Of a stretch of 64,000 nucleotides of DNA, positions 13,235 through 23,873 are shown piece after piece. This DNA comes from Petrolisthes cinctipes (lineage: Eukaryota > Arthropoda > Malacostraca > Decapoda > Porcellanidae): positions 496,001 through 560,000 of the forward strand of contig JAWQEG010000723.1 of NCBI GenBank assembly GCA_033782935.1. The letters are read 5' to 3'. The notes under the pieces are model-generated. The model did not search any database and was not told the origin of the DNA. It worked only from the letters and a program-made list of their open reading frames with translations. Position numbers and translations under genes: made by a program. Position 1 is the stretch's first letter; every line of letters begins with the position of its first letter.

Positions 13235-16200
13235 TGGGACCCCAAAATATTGAATTTTCGGGTGTTTTGAGCCTGAATTTGAGATATAAACGGGTACAGA
13301 AGATACATGCACATATTGACTTTGGGCACCAAAAATATCGATTTTCGGCATGTTTTGGGCCTGAATTTTGAAAATACTCTAACACGGAGTAGGCATGTAC
13401 AGATTGCTTCTGGGACCCCAAAATATTGAATTTTCGGGTGTTTTGAGCCTGAATTTGAGATATAAACGGGTACTGAAGATGCATGCACATATCGACTTTT
13501 GTGCACCTAAAAGATCGATTTTTAGTATGTTTTGAGCATGTATTTTGAAAATACTCTAACACGGAGTAGGCATGTACAGATCGCTTCTGGGACCCCTAAA
13601 TATCGAATTTTCGGGTGTTTTGGGACTGAATTTGAGATATCGACTTTTTGGCACCTAAAAGATCGATTTTTAGCATGTTTTTAGCCTATATTTTGAAAAT
13701 ATTCTAGCACTGAGTAGGCATGTACAGATTGCTTCTGGGACCCCCAAATATTGAATTTCGGAGTGTTTTGAGCCTGAATTTGAGATATAGACGGGTACAG
13801 AAGATACATGCACATATTGACTTTGGGCACCAAAAATATCGATTTTCAGCATGTTTTGGGCCCGAATTTTGAAAATACTCTAACACTGAGTAGGCATGTA
13901 CAGATTGCTTCTGGGACCCCAAAATATCGAATTTTCGGGTGTTTTGAGCCTGAATTTGAGATATAAACGGGTACTGAAGATGCATGCACATATCGACTTT
14001 TGTGCACCTAAAAGATCGATTTTCAGTATGTTTTGAGCATGTATTTAGGAAATACTCTAACACGGAGTAGGCATGTACAGATCGCTTCTGGGACCCCTAA
14101 ATATCGAATTTTCGGGTGTTTAGGGCCAGAATTTGTGATATAAACCGGTACAGAAGATACATGCACATATCGACTTTTGGGCACCTAAAAGATCGATTTT
14201 CAGTATGTTTTTGGCCTGTATTTTGAAAATACTCTAACACGGAGTAGGCATGTACAGATACCTTCTGCGACCTCTAAATATCGAATTTTCGGGTGTTTTG
14301 GGACTGAATTTGAGATATCGATTTGTTGGCACCTAAAATGTCGATTTTTAGCATGTTTTTAGCATATATTTTGAAAATATTCTAGCACTGTGTAGGCATG
14401 TACAGATTGCTTCTGGGACCCCAAAATATTGAATTTTCGGGTGTTTTGAGCCTGAATTTGAGATATAAACGGGTACAGAAGATACATGCACATATTGACT
14501 TTGGGCATCTAAAATATCGATTTTCAGCATGTTTTGGGCCTGTATTTTGAAAATACTCTAACACTGAGTAGGCATGTACATATTGCTTCTGGGACCCGAA
14601 AATATTGAATTTTCGGGTGTTTTGAGCCTGAATTTGAGATATAAACGGGTACTGAAGATGCATGCACATATCGACTTTTGTGCACCTAAAAGATCGATTT
14701 TCAGTATGTTTTGAGCATGTATTTTGAAAATACTCTAACACGGAGTAGGCATGTACAGATCGCTTCTGGGACCTCTAAATATCGAATTTTCGGGTGTTTT
14801 GGGACTGAATTTCAGATATCGACTTTTTGGCACCTAAAAGATAGATTTTTAGCATGTTTTTAGCCTATATTTTGAAAATATTCTAGCACTGTACAGATTG
14901 CATCTGGGACCCCAAAATATTGAATTTTCGGGTGTTTTGAGCCTGAATTTGAGATATAAACGGGTACAGAAGATACATGCACATATTGACTTTGGGCACC
15001 AAAAATATCGTTTTTCGGCATGTTTTGGGCCTGAATTTTGAAAATACTCTAACACGGAGTAGGCATGTACAGATCGCTTCTGGTACCCCAAAATATCGAA
15101 TTTTCGGGTGTTTAGGGCCAGAATTTGAGATATAAACGGGTACAGAAGATGCATGCACATATCGACTTTTGGGCACCTAAGAGATCGATTTTCAGTATGT
15201 TTTTGGCCTGTATTTTGAAAATACTCTAACACGGAGTAGGCATGTACAGATACCTTCTGGGACCTCTAAATATTGAATTTTCGGGTGTTTTGGGACTGAA
15301 TTTGATATATCGATTTTTTGGCACCTAAAATGTCGATTTTTAGCATGTTTTTAGCCTATATTTTGAAAATATTCTAGCACTGTGTAGGCATGTACAGATT
15401 GCTTCTGGGACCCCAAAATATTGAATTTTCGGGTGTTTTGAGCCTGAATTTGAGATATAAACGGGTACAGAAGATACATGCACATATTGACTTTGGGCAT
15501 CTAAAATATCGATTTTCAGCATGTTTTGGGCCTGTATTTTGAAAATACTCTATCACGGAGTAGGCATGTACAGATTGCTTCTGGGACCCCAAAATATTGA
15601 ATTTTCGGGTGTTTTGAGCCTGAATTTGAGATATAAACGGGTACTGAAGATGCATGCACATATCGACTTTTATGCACCTAAAAGATCGATTTTCAGTATG
15701 TTTTATGCATGTATTTTGAAAATACTCTAACACGGAGTAGGCATGTACAGATCGCTTCTGGGACCCCTAAATATCGAATTTTCGGGTGTTTTGGGACTGA
15801 ATTTGAGATATCGACTTTTTGGGACCTAAAAGATCGATTTTTAGCATGTTTTTAGCCTATATTTTGAAAATATTCTAGCACTGAGTAGGCATGTACAGAT
15901 TGCTTCTGGGACCCCCAAATATTGAATTTTCGGGTGTTTTGAGCCTGAATTTGAGATATAGACGGGTACAGAAGATACATGCACATATTAACTTTGGGCA
16001 CCAAAAATATCGATTTTCAGCATGTTTTGGGCCTGAATTTTGAAAATACTCTAACACTGAGTATGCATGTACAGATTGCTTCTGGGACCCCAAAATATCG
16101 AATTTTCGGGTGTTTTGAGCCTGAATTTGAGATATAAACGAGTATAGAAGATGCATACACATATTGACTTTGGGCACCAAAAATATCGATTTTTAGCATG

Positions 16201-17499
16201 TTTTGGGCCTGAATTTTGAAAATACTCTAACACGGAGTAGGCATGTACAGATCGCTTCTGGGACCCCAAAATATCGAATTTTCGGGTGTTTTGGGCCTGA
16301 ATTTGAAATATCGCCTTTACGCATCTAAAATATCGATTTTTAGCATGTTTTGAGCCTATATTTTGAAAATATTCTAGCACTGAGTAGGAATGAACAGATC
16401 GATTCTGGGACCCCAAAATATCGATTTTTCGGGTGTTTTGAGCTTGAATTTGAGATATAAACGGGTACAGAAGATGCATGCACATATCGACTTTTCGGCA
16501 CCTAAAAGATCGATTTTCAGTATGTTTTTGGCCTTTATTTTGAAAATACTCTAACATGGAGTAGGCATGTACAAATCCCTTATTGGACCCCTAAATATCG
16601 AATTTTCGGGTGTTTTGGGACTGAATTTGAGATGTCGACTTTTTGGCACCTAAAAGATCGATTTTTAGCATGTTTTTAGCCTATATTTTGAAAATATTCT
16701 AGCACTGAGTAGGCATGTACAGATTGCTTCTGGGACCCCAAAATATTGAATTTTCGGGTGTTTTGAGCCTGAATTTGAGATATAAAAGGGTACCGAAGAT
16801 ACATGCACATATTGACTTTGGGCATCTAAAATATCGATTTTCAGCATGTTTTGGGCATGTATTTTGAAAATACTCTAACACGGAGTAGGCATGTACAGAT
16901 CGCTACTGGGACCCCAAAATATCGAATTTTCGGGTGTTTTGAGCCTGAATTTGAGATATAAACGGGTACTGAAGATGCATGCACATATCGACTTTTGGGC
17001 ACCTAAAACATCGATTTTGAGCATGTTTTGGGCCTGTATTTTGTAAATACTGTAACACGGAGTAGGCATGTACATATCGCTTCTGGGACCCCAAAATATC
17101 GAAATTTCGGGTGTTTTGGGCCTGAATTTAATATATCGCCTTTTCGCACCTAAAATATCGATTTTTAGCATGTTTTGAGCCTATATTTTGAAAATATTCT
17201 AGCACTGAGTAGGCATGTACAGATCGCTTCTGGGACCCCAAAATATCGAATTTTCGGGTGTTTTGAGCCTGAATTTGAGATATAAACGAATACAGAAGAT
17301 GCATGCACATATCGACTTTTGGGCACCTAAAATACCAATTTGGGCATGTTTTGAGCCAATATTTTGAAAACAATCTAGCACTGAGTACAGATCGCTTCTG
17401 GGACCCCAAAATATCGAATTTTCGGGTGTTTTGAGCTTGAATTTGAGATATAAACGAGTATAGAAGATGCATACACATATTGACTTTGGGCACCAAAAA

Positions 17500-17703
17500 T
17501 ATCGATTTTCAGCATGTTTTGGGCCTGAATTTTGAAAATACACTAACACGGAGTAGGCATGTACCGATCGCTTCTGGGACCCCTAAATATCGAAGCTTCG
17601 GGTGTTTTGGAACTGAATTTGAGATATCGACTTTTTGGCACCTAAAATATCGATTTTTAGCATGTTTTTAGCCTATATTTTGAAAATATTCTAGCACTGA
17701 GTA
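17500..17703 (+). repeat. HindIII-marked short segment, copy 1
   Basis: The S monomer here reads ATGTACCGATCG and ATATCGAAGCTTCGGGTG, giving AAGCTT at 17593-17598. Equivalent segments occur 2150 bp downstream (AAGCTT at 19743-19748) and a further 1475 bp downstream (21218-21223). I noticed no other AAGCTT in the window, so these three are one sublineage. Confidence 0.88.
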
Positions 17704-18929
17704 GGCATGTACAGATTGCTTCTGGGACCCCAAAATATTGAATTTTCGGGTGTTTAGGGCCAGAATTTGAGATATAAACGGGTACAGAAGATGCATGCAC
17801 ATATTGACTTTGGGCATCTAAAATATCGATTTTCAGCATGTTTAGGGCATGTATTTTGAAAATACTCTAACACGGAGTAGGCATGTACAGATCGCTTCTA
17901 AGACCCCAAAATATCGAATTTTCGGGTGTTTTGAGCCTGAATTTGAGATATAAACGGGTACTGAAGATGCATGCACATATCGACTTTTGGGAACCTAAAA
18001 TATCGATTTTGAGCATGTTTTGGGCCTGTATTTTGAAAATACTCTAACACGGAGTAGGCATGTACAGATCGCTTCTGGGACCCCAAAATATCGAATATTC
18101 GAGTGTTTTGGGCCTGAATTTGAGATATCGCCTTTACGCACCTAAAATATCGATTTTTAGCATGTTTTGAGCCTATATTTTGAAAATATTCTAGCACTGA
18201 GTAGGCATGTACAGATCGCTTCCGGGACTCCAAAATATCGAATTTTCGGGTGTTTTGAGCTTGAATTTGAGATATAAACGAGTACAGAAGATGCATGCAC
18301 ATATCGACTTTTGGGCACCTAAAATATCGATTTTGAGCATGTTTTGAGCCTATATTTTGAAAACATTCTAGCACTGAGTAGGCATGTAGAGATCGCTTCT
18401 GGGACCCCAAAATATCGAATTTTCGGGTGTTTTGAGCCTGAATTTGAGATATAAACGAGTATAGAAGATGCATACACATATTGACTTTGGGCACCAAAAA
18501 TATCGATTTTTAGCATGTTTTGGGCCTGAATTTTGAAAATACTCTAACACGGAGTAGGCATGTACAGATCGCTTCTGGGACCCCAAAATATCGAATTTTC
18601 GGGTGTTTTGGGCCTGAATTTGAAATATCGCCTTTACGCATCTAAAATATCGATTTTTAGCATGTTTTGAGCCTATATTTTGAAAATATTCTAGCACTGA
18701 GTAGGAATGTACAGATCGATTCTGGGACCCCAAAATATCGATTTTTCAGGTGTTTTGAGCCTGAATTTGAGATATAAACGGGTACTGAAGATGCATGCAC
18801 ATATCGACTTTTGGGCACCTAAAACATCGATTTTGAGCATGTTTTGGGCCTGTATTTTGAAAATACTGTAACACGGAGTAGGCATGTACATATCGCTTCT
18901 GGGACCCCAAAATATCGAATTTTCGGGTG

Positions 18930-19853
18930 TTTTGGGCCTGAATTTAATATATCGCCTTTTCGAACCTAAAATATCGATTTTTAGCATGTTTTGAGCCTAT
19001 ATTTTGAAAATATTCTAGCACTGAGTAGGCATGTACAGATCGCTTCTAGGACCCCAAAATATCGAATTTTCGGGTGTTTTGAGCCTGAATTTGAGATATA
19101 AACGAATACAGAAGATGCATGCACATATCGACTTTTGGGCACCTAAAATATCGATTTTGAGCATGTTTTGAGCCAATATTTTGAAAACAATCTAGCACTG
19201 AGTAGGCATGTACAGATCGCTTCTGGGACCCCAAAATATCGAATTTTCGGGTGTTTAGGGACAGAATTTGAGATATAAACGGGTACAGAAGATCCATGCA
19301 CATATCGACTTTTGTGCACCTAAAAGATCGATTTTCAGTATGTTTTTGGCCTGCATTTTGAAAATACTCTAACACGGAGTAGGCATGTACAGATCCCTTC
19401 TGGGACCCCTAAATATCGAATTTTCGGGTGTTTTGGGACTGAATTTGAGATATCGATTTTTTGGCACCTAAAATGTCGATTTTTATTATGTTTTTAGCCT
19501 ATATTTTGAAAAAATTCTAGCACTGAGTAGGCATGTACAGATCACTTCTGGGACCCCAAAATATCGAATTTTCGGGTGTTTTGAGGCTGAATTTTAGATA
19601 TAAACGAGTATAGAAGATGCATACACATATTGACTTTGGGCACCAAAAATATCGATTTTCAGCATGTTTTGGGCCTGAATTTTGAAAATACACTAACACG
19701 GAGTAGGCATGTACCGATCGCTTCTGGGACCCCTAAATATCGAAGCTTCGGGTGTTTTGGAACTGAATTTGAGATATCGACTTTTTGGCACCTAAAATAT
19801 CGATTTTTAGCATGTTTTTAGCCTATATTTTGAAAATATTCTAGCACGGAGTA
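18930..19853 (+). repeat. Tandem duplication with 1475-bp offset, copy 1
   Basis: This segment repeats at 20405-21328. Shared rare features include AATTTAATATATCGCC, AAACGAATACAG, GATCCATGCACATATCG, GAAAAAATTCTAGC and the HindIII segment. It ends where this copy reads CTAGCACGGAGT and the other reads CTAGCACTGAGT. The 1475-bp offset is close to three trimers (1503) minus one S-L size difference, so the unit follows monomer boundaries. Confidence 0.85.
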
Positions 19854-20404
19854 GGCATGTACAGATCGCTTCTGGGACCCCAAAATATCGAATTTTCGGG
19901 TGTTTTGAGCTTGAATTTGAGATATAAACGAGTACAGAAGATGCATGCACATATCGACTTTTGGGCACCTAAAATATCGATTTTGAGCATGTTTTGAGCC
20001 TATATTTTGAAAACATTCTAGCTCTGAGTAGGCATGTACAGATCGCTTCTGGGACCCCAAAATATCGAATTTTCGGGTGTCTAGGGCCAGAATTTGAGAT
20101 ATAAACGGGTACAGAAGATGCATGCACATATCGACTTTTCGGCACCTAAAAGATCGATTTTCAGTATGTTTTTGGCCTTTATTTTGAAAATACTCTAACA
20201 CGGAGTAGGCATGTACAAATCCCTTATTGGACCCCTAAATATCGAATTTTCGGGTGTTTTGGGACTGAATTTGAGATGTCAACTTTTTGGCACCTAAAAG
20301 ATCGATTTTTAGCATGTTTTTAGCCTATATTTTGAAAATATTCTAGCACTGAGTAGGCATGTACAGATTGCTTCTGGGACCCCAAAATATCGAATTTTCG
20401 GGTG

Positions 20405-21328
20405 TTTTGGGCCTGAATTTAATATATCGCCTTTTCGCACCTTAAATATCGATTTTTAGCATGTTTTGAGCCTATATTTTGAACATATTCTAGCACTGAG
20501 TAGGCATGTACAGATCGCTTCTGGGACCCCAAAATATCGAATTTTCGGGTGTTTTGAGCCTGAATTTGAGATATAAACGAATACAGAAGATGCATGCACA
20601 TATCGACTTTTGGGCACCTAAAATATCGATTTTGAGCATGTTTTGAGCCAATATTTTGAAAACAATCTAGCACTGAGTAGGCATGTACAGATCGCTTCTG
20701 GGACCCCAAAATATCGAATTTTCGGGTGTTTAGGGCCAGAATTTGAGATATAAACGGGTACAGAAGATCCATGCACATATCGACTTTTGTGCACCTAAAA
20801 GATCGATTTTCAGTATGTTTTTGGCCTGCATTTTGAAAATACTCTAACACGGAGTAGGCATGTACAGATCCCTTCTGGGACCCCTAAATATCGAATTTTC
20901 GGGTGTTTTGGGACTGAATTTGAGATATCGATTTTTTGGCACCTAAAATGTCGATTTTTAGTATGTTTTTAGCCTATATTTTGAAAAAATTCTAGCACTG
21001 AGTAGGCATGTACAGATCACTTCTGGGACCCCAAAATATCGAATTTTCGGGTGTTTCGAGCCTGAATTTTAGATATAAACGAGTATAGAAGATGCATACA
21101 CATATTGACTTTGGGCACCAAAAATATCGATTTTCAGCATGTTTTGGGCCTGAATTTTGAAAATACACTAACACGGAGTAGGCATGTACCGATCGCTTCT
21201 GGGACCCCTAAATATCGAAGCTTTGGGTGTTTTGGAACTGAATTTGAGATATCGACTTTTTGGCACCTAAAATATCGATTTTTAGCATGTTTTTAGCCTA
21301 TATTTTGAAAATATTCTAGCACTGAGTA
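20405..21328 (+). repeat. Tandem duplication with 1475-bp offset, copy 2
   Basis: This is the partner of 18930-19853, differing by scattered single bases such as GAACATATTC at about 20482 and GTTTCGAGCC near 21054. The HindIII site is kept at 21218-21223, although the base after CTT has changed (GCTTTGGG). Confidence 0.85.
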
Positions 21329-21719
21329 GGCATGTACAGATTGCTTCTGGGACCCCAAAATATTGAATTTTCGGGTGTTTTGAGAATGAATTTGAGATAT
21401 AAACGGGTACAGAAGATACATGCACATATTGACTTTGGGCATCTAAAATATCGATTTTCAGCATGTTTTGGGCCTGTATTTTGAAAATACTCTAACACTG
21501 AGTAGGCATGTACAGATTGCTTCTGGGACCCCAAAATATCGAATTTTCGGGTGTTTTGAGCCTGAATTTGAGATATAAACGGGTACTGAAGATGCAAGCA
21601 CATATCGACTTTTGTGCACCTAAAAGATCGATTTTCAGTATGTTTTGAGCATGTATTTTGAAAATACTCTAACACGGAGTAGGCATGTACAGATCGCTTC
21701 TGGGACCCCTAAATATCGA

Positions 21720-22190
21720 ATTTTCGGGTGTTTTGAGCCTGAATTTGAGATATAAAAGGGTACCGAAGATACATGCACATATTGACTTTGGGCATCTAAA
21801 ATATCGATTTTCAGCATGTTTTGGGCATGTATTTTGAAAATACTCTAACACGGAGTAGGCATGTACAGATCGCTTCTGGGACCCCTAAATATCGAATTTT
21901 CGGGTGTTTTGGGACTGAATTTGAGATATCGACTTTTTGGCACCTAAAAGAGCGATTTTTTAGCATGTTTTTAGCCTATATTTTGAAAATATTCTAGCAC
22001 TTAGTAGGCATGTACAGATTGCTTCTGGGACCCCAAAATATTGAATTTTCGGGTGTTTTGAGCCTGAATTTGAGATATAAACGAGTACAGAAGATGCATG
22101 CACATATCGACTTTTGGGCACCTAAAATATCGATTTTGAGCATGTTTTGAGCCTATATTTTGAAAACATTCTAGCTCGGAGTAGGCATGT
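21720..22190 (+). repeat. Tandem duplication with about 1030-bp offset, copy 1
   Basis: This segment repeats at 22750-23220. Both copies contain ATAAAAGGGTACCGAAG (KpnI at 21759 and 22789), AAAAGAGCGATTTTT and CTAGCACTTAGTAGG, none of which is common elsewhere. An older relative with the same KpnI variant is at 16789-16794. A one-base difference in a T-run changes the offset from 1030 to 1029. Confidence 0.85.
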
Positions 22191-22749
22191 ACAGATCGCT
22201 TCTTGGACCCAAAAATATCGAATTTTCGTGTGTTTTGAGCCTGAATTTGAGATATAAACGGGTACAGAAGATACAAGCACATATTGACTTTGGGCATCTA
22301 AAATATCGATTTTCAGCATGTTTTGGGCATGTATTTTGAAAATACTCTAACACGGAGTAGGCATGTATAGATCGCTTCTGGGACCCCAAAATATCGAATT
22401 CTCGGGTTTTTTGAGCCTGAATTTGAGATATAAACGAGTACAGGATTGGCATGCACATATCGACTTTGGGCACCTAAAATTTCGATTTTGAGCATGTTTT
22501 GAGCCTATATTTTGAAAACATTCTAGCACTGAGTAGGCATGTACAGATCGCTTCTGGGATCCCAAAATATCGAATTTTCGGGTGTTTTGAGCCAGAATTT
22601 GAGATATAAACGAGTATCGAAGAAGCATACACATATTGACTTTGGGCACCAAAAATATCGATTTTCAGCATGTTTTGAGCCTGAATTATGAAAATACTCT
22701 AACACGAAGTAGGCATGAACAGATTGCTTCAGGGACCCCTAAATATCGA

Positions 22750-23220
22750 ATTTTCGGGTGTTTTGAGCCTGAATTTGAGATATAAAAGGGTACCGAAGAT
22801 ACATGCACATATTGACTTTGGGCATCTAAAATATCGATTTTCAGCATGTTTTGGGCATGTATTTTGAAAATACTCTAACACGGAGTAGGCATGTACAGAT
22901 CGCTTCTGGGACCCCTAAATATCGAATTTTCGGATGTTTTGGGACTGAATTTGAGGTATCGACTTTTTGGCACCTAAAAGAGCGATTTTTAGCATGTTTT
23001 TAGCCTATATTTTGAAAATATTCTAGCACTTAGTAGGCATGTACAGATTGCTTCTGGGACCCCAAAAAATTGAATTTTCGGGTGTTTTGAGCCTGAATTT
23101 GAGATATAAACGAGTATAGAAGATGCATGCACATATCGACTTTTGGACACCTAAAATATCGATTTTGAGCATGTTTTGAGCCTATATTTTGAAAACATTC
23201 TAGCTCTGAGTAGGCATGTA
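22750..23220 (+). repeat. Tandem duplication with about 1030-bp offset, copy 2
   Basis: This is the second copy of 21720-22190, with private changes such as TTTCGGATG, TTGAGGTATCG and CCAAAAAATTG. It runs up to and slightly into the start of the large duplication arm at 23160, placing that boundary within an already rearranged zone. Confidence 0.83.
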
Positions 23221-23703
23221 CAGATCGCTTCTGGGACCCAAAAATATCGAATTTTCAGGTGTTTAGGGCCAGAATTTGAGATATAAACGGGTACAGAAGA
23301 TGCATGCACATATCGACTTTTCGGCACCAAAAAGATCGATTTTCAGTATGTTTTTGGCCTGTATTTTGAAAATACTCTAACACGGAGTAGGCATGTACAG
23401 ATCCCTTCTGGGACCCCTAAATATCGAATTTTCGGGTGTTTTGGGCCTGAATTTGAAATATCGCATTTACGCATCTAAAATATCGATTTTTAGCATGTTT
23501 TGAGCCTATATTTTGAAAATATTCTAGCACTGAGTAGGAATGTACAGATCGATTCTGGGACCCCAAAATATCGATTTTTCGGGTGTTTTGAGCTTGAATT
23601 TGAGATATAAACGAGTACAGAAAATGCATGCACATATCGACTTTTGGGCACCTAAAATATCGATTTCGAGCATGTTTTGAGCCTATATTTTGAAAACATT
23701 CTA

Positions 23704-23730
23704 GCACTGAGTAGGCTAACACGGAGTAGG
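23704..23730 (+). repeat. Doubled anchor, second copy
   Basis: This joint is identical to the one at 545-571, with anchors at 23711 and 23726. Its offset of 23159 is the same as that of the flanking sequence, so it was copied as part of the large duplication and did not arise independently. Confidence 0.9.
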
Positions 23731-23873
23731 CATGTACAGATCGCTTCTGGGACCCCAAAATATAGAATTTTCGGGTGTTTTGGGACTGAATTTGAGATGT
23801 CGACTTTTTGGCACCTAAAAGATCGATTTTTAGCATGTTTTTAGCCTATATTTTGAAAATATTCTAGCACTGA

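Larger units (their letters stand above)
15871..23159 (+). repeat. Divergent satellite domain
   Basis: Monomer spellings here differ from the flanking regular arrays. The S monomer often reads GGGCCTGAATTTGAAATATCG-CCTTTACGCATC or AATATATCGCCTTTTCGCACC, at about 16301, 17127, 18121, 18617, 18941 and 20420, in place of GGGACTGAATTTGAG and GACTTTTTGGCACC. Many L monomers have AAACGAGTA or AAACGAATA instead of AAACGGGTA. The same S variant occurs near 300 and 23455, tying this domain to the ends of the large duplication. HOR order is less regular than in 8-16 kb or 28-43 kb. Boundaries are approximate. Confidence 0.75.

Noticed and set aside
16051..16557. 168-codon minus-strand frame in the divergent domain
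   Set aside because: It is satellite sequence again, with the S variant lacking the usual stop. It has no start context or domain, and near copies elsewhere are broken.
16789..16794. GGTACC here, at 21759 and at 22789, as members of the tagged KpnI lineage
   Set aside because: The context is AAAAGGGTACCGAAG in another part of the monomer, not CTGGTACCCC. It is an unrelated variant confined to the divergent domain.
17898..18497. Longest open frame, 199 codons on the minus strand
   Set aside because: It consists of the satellite monomer read through in one frame, has no recognisable domain, and ends at the stops that recur with each HOR. The same pattern, shorter, appears throughout the window.
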